Positions 8,783 through 17,760 are shown, numbered from the stretch's first letter. The stretch: 64,000 nucleotides of DNA from Shouchella hunanensis (GCF_028735875.1 NZ_CP117834.1:1166001-1230000), one strand, 5' to 3'. A program made the numbers and translations. The notes: generated by a model from the letters alone, not told the origin.

Positions 8783-10312
8783 TTAGTGTAAACGTTTAGC
8801 GCCTAAATATCTTGGAGCCCAATAGGAGTTGTTTAAGTCAGAGACTTCTACACCGCGAGAAGAACCAGTGTGAATAAACTTGTTATCGCCAATATAAATC
8901 CCATTATGAGTTGGACCAGCTGCGTATGTCTCAAAGAAGACGATATCGCCAATGCTTGGTGAACTTACTGATGTACCAGCGTTCCACTGAGCTGCTGCTG
9001 TACGAGGAAGTTCGATTCCATTTTGACGGAAGATATACTGAATCATTCCACTACAGTCAAATCCTGCAGGAGATGTTCCTCCCCATAAGTAAGGTACGCC
9101 AATAACAGATTGAGCTGAAGAAATTAAACCTGATACAACGTTACTTGAACTTGAAGTAGACGTATTGCTTGTGTTTGTATTCGTTACAGGTGCTGCGTTA
9201 TTTGTATTTGTATTTGTGTTCGTACTTGGAGCCGGTGCTGCCGCTGTATTATTTGAACTTGTACTTTCAGAAGCAGTTGAATCATTTGAAGATGAGTTCG
9301 ACTCAGTGCTCGTGCTCTCGTTTGAAGATGAGTTTGACTCAGTGCTCGTGCTCTCGCTTGAAGATGAGCTTGATCCAGTGCTTGTGCTCTCGCTTGAAGA
9401 TGAGCTTGATCCAGTGCTTGCTGCAGCCGGGCTACCGCTAAGCGTACGTACTGTAGCTGGTCCAGCAATTCCATCTGCGGAAATGCCATTTGTACGTTGG
9501 AATTCCATTACGGCTTTTTTCGTAATTTCGCCATAATAACCAGTCGGCTCTGCATTAAAGTACCCTAATGAACGAAGCTGTTGCTGTAAATCCGTTACAT
9601 TCTCGCCACGAACGCCTACACGCATAGAAGAAGATGCCGGTGTTTCTGCCGGTGCTTGTTCTTTTTCTACTGTTTGCGTAGCTTCTTGTTTTGGTTCTTC
9701 CTTAGCTGGCGTACTTGTTTCTGTTGATACCGTTTCAGAAGCTGCTGGCTTCGCGTCAGCTGTACCTAGGGCACCGCGTGTTTCTGGACCAACAATTCCA
9801 TCTACTAAACGTAAGTTTTGCGCTTTTTGGAATGCAACAACAGCATCACGGGTAATGGAACCATAATAACCAGTAGAAGATTGGTTAAAGTAACCTAAAG
9901 AACGTAATTCGTCTTGTAGATTTGTAACATCATTTCCTCTGCTACCAATTCTAAGTAAATTCGATTGAGTAGTTGTCGTTTCTTTTTTCTCTACTTTAGT
10001 AGTAGATTCTTTTCCTAAAAGTGAACCGAACGTTTCTGGTCCAGCAATTCCGTCAACGCGAAGGTTGTTTTCTTTTTGATAATCCAATACAGCGTCACGT
10101 GTATATGTACCAAAATAACCTGTTGCTTTATGGTATGTAAAAAAGCCTTTTTCTTTAAGTATGTTTTGCAGTTCTGTTACGTCCTGATGAGACATACCTT
10201 GTTTTAACGTTTGGTCACCTACTGCTGCTTCCGACACTTGTGGAGCAACTGCTACAACTCCAGCAACAACAGCTGAAGAGAATAAAAATTTGTTTAGATT
10301 CGATTTGCTCAA
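8783..10312 (-). CDS. Secreted peptidoglycan hydrolase: three PG-binding domains plus NlpC/P60
   Basis: 509 residues. Signal peptide (about 1-29, cleaved after SEAA), then three repeats of a peptidoglycan-binding type 1 domain (about 33-100, 115-185, 230-292), each with the pattern LQxxLxxxGYF and a GPET or GPAT ending. A Ser/Thr/Asn-rich linker of about 100 residues, partly in tandem 12-residue repeats, leads to an NlpC/P60 domain with the catalytic residues C420 (FDCSGM), H469 and H481. Such enzymes cut DL-peptide links in wall stem peptides during growth. Start is TTG with AGGAGG 7 nt upstream. A WalR-like box and a palindrome lie about 130-160 bp upstream. Confidence 0.94.
   Translation of the reverse strand: MSKSNLNKFLFSSAVVAGVVAVAPQVSEAAVGDQTLKQGMSHQDVTELQNILKEKGFFTYHKATGYFGTYTRDAVLDYQKENNLRVDGIAGPETFGSLLGKESTTKVEKKETTTTQSNLLRIGSRGNDVTNLQDELRSLGYFNQSSTGYYGSITRDAVVAFQKAQNLRLVDGIVGPETRGALGTADAKPAASETVSTETSTPAKEEPKQEATQTVEKEQAPAETPASSSMRVGVRGENVTDLQQQLRSLGYFNAEPTGYYGEITKKAVMEFQRTNGISADGIAGPATVRTLSGSPAAASTGSSSSSSESTSTGSSSSSSESTSTESNSSSNESTSTESNSSSNDSTASESTSSNNTAAAPAPSTNTNTNTNNAAPVTNTNTSNTSTSSSSNVVSGLISSAQSVIGVPYLWGGTSPAGFDCSGMIQYIFRQNGIELPRTAAAQWNAGTSVSSPSIGDIVFFETYAAGPTHNGIYIGDNKFIHTGSSRGVEVSDLNNSYWAPRYLGAKRLH
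9285..9428. repeat. Four tandem 36-bp repeats in the hydrolase linker
   Basis: Units at 9285, 9321, 9357 and 9393 encode a 12-residue Ser/Thr/Glu-rich module (variants of ESTSTESNSSSN and ESTSTGSSSSSS). Units 1 and 2 are nearly identical, as are 3 and 4, which suggests stepwise duplication. The reading frame is kept. This is a likely site of length variation between strains. Confidence 0.9.
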
Positions 10313-10443
10313 GAGAATGCCTCCTCAAAATTTTAAAATAGATCTAGTTTGTTATGACATGAATGATTATGATTAACTACTACATGATCTTCTTCGACAA
10401 GATTGACTAAATTTTACACGATATTTCGCTCTTAATCTATCAA

Positions 10444-10474
10444 TGTAACCAAAATGTAATATTACATTTGTAAT
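10444..10474. promoter_or_regulatory. Candidate WalR box and 18-bp palindrome upstream of the hydrolase
   Basis: On plus, TGTAAC-N5-TGTAAT (10444-10460) exactly fits the WalR consensus TGTWAH-N5-TGTWAH. It overlaps a perfect 18-bp palindrome AAATGTAATATTACATTT (10452-10469), and another TGTAAT follows at 10469. On minus, a TTGATA -35-like hexamer abuts it at 10438-10443. WalRK controls wall hydrolases in Bacillus. The box orientation is opposite to the gene, so activation or repression is not clear. Confidence 0.5.
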
Positions 10475-10554
10475 AATACAGACAAAAAACGCATAATAGC
10501 ACGTATTTATGCGTCAAAAAAATTTCCAATTACTAGTTTACTAGGACAAAAAAA

Positions 10555-10595
10555 GTTAGCTTACATGCTCCTCTTAAGAGAACATGTAAGCTAAC
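10555..10595 (-). terminator. Intrinsic terminator after the ureohydrolase gene
   Basis: A 13-bp perfect stem (10555-10567 with 10583-10595) with a further CTCTT/AAGAG pairing inside, followed on minus by T7. Confidence 0.9.
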
Positions 10596-10599
10596 TCAC

Positions 10600-11550
10600 T
10601 TACGTACGATTTCCTTTTGTTTGAATATGACCTGCTAAAGCGTATAACACAAGGGTTGAAGCAAAATGTGAAGAAACATCGTTCGCATCTTGCTGCGGGT
10701 AAACCTCAACAAAATCCATTCCAATGACTCCCCTAGACGTAAATTCATGTACGAGAGTCAGTAGTTCGTATGATGTAAGACCATTCGTATCAACTGGTCC
10801 TCCCGGATTAAACGCTACGTCTAATACATCACTACAAACCGAAAGGTAAATCATATCAACCTCTTTTGCAGCTTCTTCATAAAGGCTAGCTGCATAAGCG
10901 CGTAAGTTCGTCGCTTCTTTTATATCTGTACTGGTAATGGTCTTTGCCCCTGCTTCATGTGCATATCGACCTGTTTCTGGTTTATTTCGCGGCCCGTGTA
11001 TACCGATGTGCAGTAAGCTCTCATTTCGTACTTGATCAAGCTCATACAAACGAGCAAAAGGGGTTGACCGTGCATACTTTTCCCCTTCGTGATGCGGCAT
11101 ATTATCATAATGCGCATCTAAATGTAGAATGCCAATCTTTTTATCCGGAAACTGTTCAGCTAAACCAGCAAGAATTGGATACGTAATCCCATGATCCCCA
11201 CCTAAAGCAATGGGAAAAGCCCCTGTTTGCCAGACATTTCGTGAAAAGGTTTGAATTCGCTTCATCGTTTCATCTACATCTGCCGGAACAACATCAATAT
11301 CACCTAAATCCGCTAATTGTAAGTGCTCAAAGACGTCGATATGGTCTAACTCTGGCAAATACCCAGAATATCGTGCTGAAGACAGTCGCATTACTTTTGG
11401 ACCCAACTCGCACCCTGTATAATCACCCCATGTGACTGCCCCTTCCCATGGAACCCCATACACAAGTACATCTGCGTCATTTATATTCTCAACTGTTCCA
11501 TTCTTAGCACCTAAAAAAGGCGGTGTGTTTCCATAAATAGGCTCTGTCAT
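10600..11550 (-). CDS. Ureohydrolase family enzyme (agmatinase/formimidoylglutamase-like), unusual metal site
   Basis: 316 residues. Ureohydrolases split guanidino compounds such as agmatine, arginine or formimidoylglutamate at a binuclear Mn centre. Four of the six metal ligands are in place: H120 (LGGDH), D145, H147 and D149 (LDAHYD). The last pair, normally D-x-D in SxDxDxxDP, reads SVCSDVLD here, so the first Asp is C239 while D241 remains. The protein is otherwise full length and intact, so this is more likely altered specificity or metal use than decay. It is monocistronic, with no arginine, polyamine or histidine genes near. Substrate cannot be assigned. Confidence 0.85.
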   Translation of the reverse strand: MTEPIYGNTPPFLGAKNGTVENINDADVLVYGVPWEGAVTWGDYTGCELGPKVMRLSSARYSGYLPELDHIDVFEHLQLADLGDIDVVPADVDETMKRIQTFSRNVWQTGAFPIALGGDHGITYPILAGLAEQFPDKKIGILHLDAHYDNMPHHEGEKYARSTPFARLYELDQVRNESLLHIGIHGPRNKPETGRYAHEAGAKTITSTDIKEATNLRAYAASLYEEAAKEVDMIYLSVCSDVLDVAFNPGGPVDTNGLTSYELLTLVHEFTSRGVIGMDFVEVYPQQDANDVSSHFASTLVLYALAGHIQTKGNRT

Positions 11551-11644
11551 TTGTTCATCTCTCCTTTACACATCTCTTCTTTCTCATTCCTGTTTTCCTG
11601 AAAAGAAAACCTTTTTATAAGGAGAGATGAACGAAAGGCTTTGT

Positions 11645-14323
11645 TTAATCAATCATTCGACTTGATTTTGATTTAGCAGTAGTCTCTTGCATTCGCTTTG
11701 CTAGTGGTTTTTTCAGTAATAAACCAAACGACAGAGCCAAAACGAAGACAAGAAGTAGCACGCCAATCATAGTAGCTGCAGTTGACCAAACAATACCTCC
11801 AACAGCTTCCCTCAGCAAATTAATAGCATAGGTAAAGGGTAAGAATGGATTAATTGCCTGAAAGAACGGTGGTGCCACTTGAATTGGAAATGTTCCTCCT
11901 GCACCTGACAGCTGTAAAACCATTAGAACGATTGCTAGCGCCTTCCCAATATTTCCGAATACGGAAGCCAGAGTGTACACGATTGTCATAAACACAAATC
12001 CAGTTAATAGCGTAAATAGAAAGAAGTAAACTGGATGAGCAGCATACGTCCCTAATAAAAATAGGTTTCCGAGGCTGACGATCGTTCCTTGTAAAAAACT
12101 AACGATTAAAAAGAGTACTAAACGGCCTAAATAAATGTGATGGACCTTATACTCTTCACGCATATCTTCTGGATGAACATCTGTTTTCAATAAGTTGACG
12201 AGAAGGAGAGAACCTACCCAAAGCGACAGAGCTGTATAAAAAGGCGCATTAGCAGAACCATAATTCGGTACTGCATAAAGCTGTTCTTCAACCAGCTTGA
12301 CGGGCTCTCTAAAAAAAGCACTTTCCTCTTCAATGTCATTTCGAAGTAGCGCGACCATATCATTCAGATTATGATTTTCATCAAAGTCACGAATACGATC
12401 GGCTGCGTTCCCAACCGTTTCTTCTAAATCCGGCAGTTGTTCATCTGCAAATGCAGCGACTTCCCCTAACGTTTCTTCAAATTGAGGAAGGTTCGTTTGA
12501 ATAAGCTGTATGACGTTTGACAATTCATCTTCTATCATCGGCAAATCAGTACGAACAAAATCAGCTGCGCCGTGGATGTTCTCTTCAATACCTGGAAAAT
12601 CAGTAGCAAAGAACGTATTCACATTGTGAATGAGTCTCTGAAGCTTCGGTAGCTCCTCTTCAATAAACTGTACGCCTTCTTGCAGCTGTGCTCGAACAGT
12701 TGGCAATTCACCAAGTAGGTAACGAATTTGCTCTTCTCCAGCCACACGAACCTGATCTGCTTGATTAATGAGTTGTTCAAGTTCTGGTAGACGATCCCGT
12801 TGCTGTTGAATGGTTCCTTCAACAGTTATTACATCTTCTTTTAACTGCCCAATCCCCTCTTTCATCGTTGCTGCTGCATCATTGGAAAATAGACCTTGGG
12901 CACGACTCGCACTTCCTTGTATGGCCGCAACACGATCGCGTAATGATTGAAGCTGGTTCTCTCCAATCGATCCAGATGATTTTAGAACATCAAGCCCGTC
13001 ATCAACTTGCTGTTGTAACGCATTTAATTGTTGATTAAGGGATGCTAATGAATCAATTAGTGCCTCTGTGTCTGTATTTGGCGATAACTCATTTACTTGT
13101 TCAAGAAACGATATGGCATGCCCAATGGCCTCTTGATTGGATTCGAGCAAACGACTTGCTTGCTCTAATTGTGGGATAACGTGCTCAATGCTTTCACCTG
13201 ATTCCACTTGTTCTAATGCAGCTAAAATAGAACTTGACGTTTGTTCGATGATTGTGGCTTGATTGGATATGAACTGAACAATTGGATCAACGGAGCGTTC
13301 CAACTCATCTAGAACGTCCACCATTTGTTCCGCATACTGCTCCATATCCCCACTTATTTCGGTTGCTTTTGGAAGTGCATCTTTGGCTTTCGTGAGCGCT
13401 TCTTCCGCAATAGTGAGCAACTCTAATGTTTGCGTCAGCTGACTTTCTATTTCATCTAATCGCCCGTTTACTTTTTCCGCTTGAACAACAATATCATCTA
13501 CCTCCGGCAATACTTGCTCGACCTCTATTAATCGGTCTGCTATTTGGTGGACCATTGGCAAGTAACCTTCGACTTGGATAACAACATCTGCACCTTCATT
13601 AATTGCATCGAACTCTTCTTCCACCGCCAAAAAACGATCCAGCTTTTCTCTTAATTCTGGCCAGTCGTTTTGAAGTTCAATAACCGTTTCACCTAACTCA
13701 TTAATCTCTGGAAAACGATCCTCTAAATCAAAAATTAAGTTTTCAATACGACGAATAGTTGGCAACTCATTTTCAAGCTCTATGCCAATATCGTTCAATT
13801 GTGTAAACAAAGATCTAGAAGCTTCTTCAAGAAATTGCTGACTAATCTCATCCACAACAGCCGATGCACCAGCAGAGGTCATTTTAGGGGCAATCGCATT
13901 CATTTTTTCGTTGACTTCATAACGAACTTCTGGTGCATGTGGGTCACCGTTAATGACGCTCGTTAGTTGCTCAGAAAATCCTGCATCAAGATACACACTT
14001 GCATAGTACTCACCATCTCGTACCCCTTTTTCCGCTTGTTCTCGATCAACAAAAATCCACCCCATCTTATCGTTATCGGCCAAATTTTGAACAAGTTCGT
14101 TTCCGACATTAATGGGCTCCCCTTCTACAGTGGTTCCTTGATCTTCATTAACAATCGCCACTTTAATGCCCTCTGTATTACTGTAAGGATCCCAAGAAGC
14201 AGCAATATTAAACCAAGCATAAAGAGCTGGTAGAAAAGCGAGGCCCACTAATAATAGCGCAACGAGTGGTACTCGCTTTAAATTTCTAAAATCCTGTTTT
14301 ATAATATCGCGTATTTGTTTCAT
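11645..14323 (-). CDS. YhgE/Pip-type membrane protein with giant extracellular coiled-coil region
   Basis: 892 residues from the ATG at 14323, chosen over a start 21 codons earlier because AGGGAGA precedes it; that leader has no hydrophobic or RBS support. One N-terminal membrane helix (about 20-38) is followed by the YhgE/Pip N-terminal domain with KVAIVNEDQGT. A roughly 450-residue, strongly acidic helical region made of repeated LPxLEE/LPxxRxQL heptads comes next, then five or six C-terminal helices resembling ABC-2 permeases. Relatives include phage-receptor proteins (Pip, YueB) and type VII secretion-linked EsaA, but no other type VII genes are here. The function is unknown; surface exposure is likely. 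Confidence 0.85.
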   Translation of the reverse strand: MKQIRDIIKQDFRNLKRVPLVALLLVGLAFLPALYAWFNIAASWDPYSNTEGIKVAIVNEDQGTTVEGEPINVGNELVQNLADNDKMGWIFVDREQAEKGVRDGEYYASVYLDAGFSEQLTSVINGDPHAPEVRYEVNEKMNAIAPKMTSAGASAVVDEISQQFLEEASRSLFTQLNDIGIELENELPTIRRIENLIFDLEDRFPEINELGETVIELQNDWPELREKLDRFLAVEEEFDAINEGADVVIQVEGYLPMVHQIADRLIEVEQVLPEVDDIVVQAEKVNGRLDEIESQLTQTLELLTIAEEALTKAKDALPKATEISGDMEQYAEQMVDVLDELERSVDPIVQFISNQATIIEQTSSSILAALEQVESGESIEHVIPQLEQASRLLESNQEAIGHAISFLEQVNELSPNTDTEALIDSLASLNQQLNALQQQVDDGLDVLKSSGSIGENQLQSLRDRVAAIQGSASRAQGLFSNDAAATMKEGIGQLKEDVITVEGTIQQQRDRLPELEQLINQADQVRVAGEEQIRYLLGELPTVRAQLQEGVQFIEEELPKLQRLIHNVNTFFATDFPGIEENIHGAADFVRTDLPMIEDELSNVIQLIQTNLPQFEETLGEVAAFADEQLPDLEETVGNAADRIRDFDENHNLNDMVALLRNDIEEESAFFREPVKLVEEQLYAVPNYGSANAPFYTALSLWVGSLLLVNLLKTDVHPEDMREEYKVHHIYLGRLVLFLIVSFLQGTIVSLGNLFLLGTYAAHPVYFFLFTLLTGFVFMTIVYTLASVFGNIGKALAIVLMVLQLSGAGGTFPIQVAPPFFQAINPFLPFTYAINLLREAVGGIVWSTAATMIGVLLLVFVLALSFGLLLKKPLAKRMQETTAKSKSSRMID

Positions 14324-14515
14324 AGCGTATCTGTCTCCCTTAAGGTTACTGATACATATCATACAAGAGAGTTTTATAATAGACAATGAATATCCACAAA
14401 GAGAACAATCTTACATATTTGCATATGTATCAAGGGGTTTGTCTTTAACGACTGGGCTTTTTCATTCATAAAAAAATATGTGAAATTCCTCTAAAATGTA
14501 CGGATAACATAAAAA

Positions 14516-14554
14516 AGAACGAGGGGTTAACCCACGCTCTATTCTATCCGTTCT
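14516..14554 (-). terminator. Likely terminator after fabZ
   Basis: AGAACG (14516-14521) pairs with CGTTCT (14549-14554), with GGGTTAACCC inside, and T6 follows on minus. The stem is interrupted, so this is only probable. Confidence 0.6.
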
Positions 14555-14582
14555 ATTAAGAGAAAAGTTGAAGAACCTGCTC

Positions 14583-15014
14583 TTACTTAAATGCAAATGT
14601 CATGTCAGCTTGAGCAGCAATTTCACCATCAACGTAAGCAACACCAGTCGCTTTTGCAACAGGTCCTTTCATACGTGTAATCTCAATTTCTAACCGAAGC
14701 TGGTCGCCTGGGCGAACAGGACGTTTAAATTTACACTGGTCAATTGCTGCAAACAAACCAATTTTTGTTGTGTCTTCTTGCGCTTTCGCTACTGCAATAC
14801 CAGAAACTTGTGCTAAAGCCTCAACAATTAACACACCCGGCATAACAGGATATTCAGGAAAATGCCCATTGAAGAACTCTTCATTGACCGTAACATTTTT
14901 AATCCCTACTGCTCGCTTTCCGGCTTCTAATTCAAGAACCTTGTCAACTAACAAGAATGGGTAACGATGGGGAATTAACGCTTTAATTTCTTCTATTGAT
15001 AACACGAACGCCAC
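14583..15014 (-). CDS. fabZ: (3R)-hydroxyacyl-ACP dehydratase FabZ
   Basis: 143 residues, the standard length. It removes water from 3-hydroxyacyl-ACP in type II fatty acid elongation in the cytoplasm. The hot-dog fold signatures are present: [11 protein letters not shown] near residue 17, the catalytic His in [12 protein letters not shown] and the catalytic Glu in VEALAQVSG. In B. subtilis the same gene (ywpB) lies near flhP and mbl, which is also true here. Ribosome site GGAGG precedes the ATG. It is monocistronic with a weak terminator behind. Confidence 0.97.
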   Translation of the reverse strand: MAFVLSIEEIKALIPHRYPFLLVDKVLELEAGKRAVGIKNVTVNEEFFNGHFPEYPVMPGVLIVEALAQVSGIAVAKAQEDTTKIGLFAAIDQCKFKRPVRPGDQLRLEIEITRMKGPVAKATGVAYVDGEIAAQADMTFAFK

Positions 15015-15139
15015 CTCCTCTTTCTTTCTATTCGACTTATTTTATCATATTTTTCGCCTTAAACTAAGCAAGAGAAGGATTTATAGAATGACTAGCGAAT
15101 AAGGATATGTGAAGGACCATTTTAAAAGGAGCGAATATC

Positions 15140-15904
15140 GTGGCACTAATTCATATGACAATGCATGCGACTACTATAGGAAAACAAATAGGAATTCAAC
15201 TCATCCTACCTGATAACGCTACACCTCCATATAGAACACTTTATCTTTTTCATGGCTGGAGCGATAATGAGACCGCTTGGTTACGTAATACAAACGTTGA
15301 GCATCTAGCAAATGAGTATAACCTTGTCATCTGCATGCCTGATGTTGGACTGAGTTATTATAATGACATGTCCTATGGCGGGAACTATTATTCGTTCATT
15401 CAAGACGAGTTGCCAACGACGATGGAGAAACATTTTACTCTTTCTAAAAAAAGTGAACATCGCTACGTTGCGGGCTTATCAATGGGTGGATTTGGTGCAT
15501 TCAAGTTAGCGTTAAACGAACCAGAGCGGTTTCGAGCAGCGGCAAGTTTCTCAGGCGCTCTGCTTATTGAAGACTTAGTTGCTCTTCAAGAGAAGAACCA
15601 AGATACAGAGAGAAAACCTTACATGCAAGCCATTTTTGGGCTTGAGAGGAACATTGCACAAACGAAGAATGATCTTTTATATAAGCTAGACCAAGTTGAC
15701 AAACAGTCTATTCCATTACCATTGTTTCAATACTGTGGGACAGAAGACTTCCTCTATCCGATCAACCAAACATTTCGTAAGCATGCTGAGAGGACTTCTC
15801 TTCCTTATCAATACATCGAGGGACCAGGGGATCATACATGGGACTATTGGAATGCTTGTTTAACTAATTGGCTAAAGCGGCTAAACGATTTGCAGCTTTT
15901 ATAA
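15140..15904 (+). CDS. Putative esterase, tributyrin-esterase/EstA (esterase D-like) family
   Basis: 254 residues, alpha/beta hydrolase. The catalytic triad is visible: S114 in GLSMGG, D203 in GTEDFLYP and H232 in GPGDHTWDYW; LFHGWSDNETAW near residue 38 forms the oxyanion region. No signal peptide, so it acts in the cytoplasm. Family members hydrolyse short-chain acyl esters; the natural substrate is unknown. Start is GTG, supported by AAAAGGAG about 8 nt upstream; no ATG fits better. It ends at a terminator shared with the converging azoreductase gene. Confidence 0.88.
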   Translation: MALIHMTMHATTIGKQIGIQLILPDNATPPYRTLYLFHGWSDNETAWLRNTNVEHLANEYNLVICMPDVGLSYYNDMSYGGNYYSFIQDELPTTMEKHFTLSKKSEHRYVAGLSMGGFGAFKLALNEPERFRAAASFSGALLIEDLVALQEKNQDTERKPYMQAIFGLERNIAQTKNDLLYKLDQVDKQSIPLPLFQYCGTEDFLYPINQTFRKHAERTSLPYQYIEGPGDHTWDYWNACLTNWLKRLNDLQLL

Positions 15905-15910
15905 TAAAAA

Positions 15911-15942
15911 ACGCATGAAAGGATTGTTCTCCTTTCATGCGT
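15911..15942. terminator. Bidirectional terminator (esterase / azoreductase)
   Basis: A 13-bp perfect stem (15911-15923 with 15930-15942) preceded by A6 between converging genes. Confidence 0.85.
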
Positions 15943-15952
15943 ACCTACTTTA

Positions 15953-16579
15953 TTAGAAACGTCCAGCTGCTGTTGCAACGTTTGTTAGTCCTTCTTCAAG
16001 AATGCGCTCTTTTTGATCTGGAGCCGCATTATGCCCTTCAATAACAATCTCTTCCGGGTTCACAATACCCCATAAAGAAATAGTCTGGCGGACAAGTTTC
16101 ATTGCCATTTCTGCACTTTCCATCGGTGTGCCTTCTGAATAAATGCCACCACGAGCACTTAGAAGAACGACTTCCTTATCTCCAGCTAACCCTATTGGGC
16201 CATTTTCAGTGTACTGGAATGTAAAACCAGCTTGAGCTAAATACGAAAGATACGTAATAAGGGGAGCCGGTACTGTAAAATTCCAAAGAGGAAAAGCAAT
16301 CATTAGTTTATCTGCTTTTGAAAACTGATCACGGTAATAGCTAATCGTATTAACCAATTCCTCTTCTTCAGCCGTCAAATCAACTTGTTGCGCTTTCTTT
16401 GTTAGTGCTGCAATAGCCTTTTCACCGTAGTAAGGCAGATTTGCTTCGAAAAGGTTCACCTCTTCAACTGTATCTTGCTCATGAGTTTCCTTATATGATT
16501 GAACAAATTGATTATACATTTTTACGCTGACGCCATGCTCATGACGATCACTAGCATTAATCATTAGTACATTAGCCAT
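15953..16579 (-). CDS. FMN-dependent NADH:quinone/azo reductase (AzoR family)
   Basis: 208 residues from the ATG at 16579. AGGAGG (minus, 16589-16594) lies 9 nt upstream, so the longer frame starting at 16618 is not used. The flavodoxin-like fold begins VLMINASDR; PLWNFTVPAPLITYLSYLA and LLSARGGIYSEGTPME are the FMN-binding signatures of AzoR. The enzyme reduces quinones and azo compounds by two electrons with NADH and protects against quinone and thiol stress. It is monocistronic, with no visible redox-regulator gene beside it. Confidence 0.93.
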   Translation of the reverse strand: MANVLMINASDRHEHGVSVKMYNQFVQSYKETHEQDTVEEVNLFEANLPYYGEKAIAALTKKAQQVDLTAEEEELVNTISYYRDQFSKADKLMIAFPLWNFTVPAPLITYLSYLAQAGFTFQYTENGPIGLAGDKEVVLLSARGGIYSEGTPMESAEMAMKLVRQTISLWGIVNPEEIVIEGHNAAPDQKERILEEGLTNVATAAGRF

Positions 16580-16683
16580 TATATTTTTCCTCCTACTAAA
16601 AAAATGAACGTCTTCCATTGTACCGCTACACGGTCATTTGTAAAGTAGGTACTTTAAGGATATATAGTATAAAAAAGATACTG

Positions 16684-17760
16684 TTATTGGCTAACGCCTG
16701 ATTCAACAATCTTCACATCTACTTTAACGTGTACATCCATTTGTTGGAACGCGTTATACCACTCTTCCTCACTTATCTTCTCTTTCTCTAATTGCCTAGC
16801 TCCTAACCCTATTGGATCGACCTGGTTTTCTTGCATTAATGAAACAATATCACGAATTCCAGAAGCAATATTGGCTTTAGCCGCTTCTACAATGTCCTTT
16901 ACTTTTTCTTCAGTAATAAGCCCTCCTGAATATTCACTAATACGACTTTTCACTTTTACATCAATGTGAATCACGTTTTGATCCATATCTGTTTTTAAAT
17001 CTAAGTTAGATCGTATTTCTCGGAGCACCGCAACTCCTTCCCCTTGATCCATCGCAACTTCAATTAATCCTCCATGCTGATAACCATCTTGAATTAATTT
17101 CAAATAAAAGGAGTCGTTTAAATCAACTTCTGCCACAAAGCGATCGTCTTTAAAAAGAGCCATCCCCTCTACTCGTAGTGCATTTTCTGTATAAGATAAT
17201 ATCGGCATAATAGGGTCTTTGCCCTTTTCATAGTAAGCTCTCATAAATAAGTGCATATTCGTTAGCGGTAAGTTTCCATAGTCTACATTGTGGGAAAGCA
17301 TATCACTTAAGTAAGTACCTATTTCTGTTTGCAGAGGAAATTCACGGTTTAACATCGTCTCTGCCTTCCCTCTCGTCACACAGAGATACGACTTTAGTGC
17401 AATCGTTGGATCTCGATAATACGTATCCAAAAGAGAGAAAATACCGGACTTTGCGAGCTCATCTTGAACAACAATGGCAGAAATTTTCCCACCGTGTATA
17501 GGTCTTGAAGACATGGCATTCAGCTTTAAACGAAGCTCTCTCGTTGATGTTGACACAGCAGAAAGCGTTACGTTATTCAGTTCCTCTTCCATTGAATAAG
17601 CGGATAATGTTACCGTACCACGAAACTGATCGTCTTCTGCCCGATCAAAACCGACTATTGTCACGAGTTGTAGTTCATCAATAATATTCGTACGCACCCC
17701 AGAAAAGAAAAGGATCACAACCAATATCGTCACAAAAAAAATAAAAATCTTCTTTTTCAT
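16684..17760 (-). CDS. Ger(x)C family germinant-receptor subunit lacking the lipobox cysteine
   Basis: 358 residues, the C subunit of a GerA-type receptor sitting in the inner spore membrane. The usual family start is a lipoprotein signal ending in a lipobox with SGCWD. Here the same place reads LFFSGVRTNIIDEL, with Val instead of the lipidated Cys, and the only Cys of the protein is far downstream near residue 125. The N-terminus would stay as an uncleaved membrane anchor. The Ger(x)C body is intact, including VTIVGFDRAEDD near residue 33 and the C-terminal KVKSRISEYSGG region. It overlaps gerAB by 4 bp and ends the operon. Confidence 0.9.
   Translation of the reverse strand: MKKKIFIFFVTILVVILFFSGVRTNIIDELQLVTIVGFDRAEDDQFRGTVTLSAYSMEEELNNVTLSAVSTSTRELRLKLNAMSSRPIHGGKISAIVVQDELAKSGIFSLLDTYYRDPTIALKSYLCVTRGKAETMLNREFPLQTEIGTYLSDMLSHNVDYGNLPLTNMHLFMRAYYEKGKDPIMPILSYTENALRVEGMALFKDDRFVAEVDLNDSFYLKLIQDGYQHGGLIEVAMDQGEGVAVLREIRSNLDLKTDMDQNVIHIDVKVKSRISEYSGGLITEEKVKDIVEAAKANIASGIRDIVSLMQENQVDPIGLGARQLEKEKISEEEWYNAFQQMDVHVKVDVKIVESGVSQ

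Noticed and set aside
9285-9428. CRISPR-like spaced repeats
   Set aside because: The units are directly adjacent, in frame and encode a linker; there are no spacers.
9165-9536. Open frames on plus opposite the NlpC/P60 linker
   Set aside because: They exist because the low-complexity 36-bp repeats lack stops in several frames; no ribosome site, and the minus-strand frame has clear domains.
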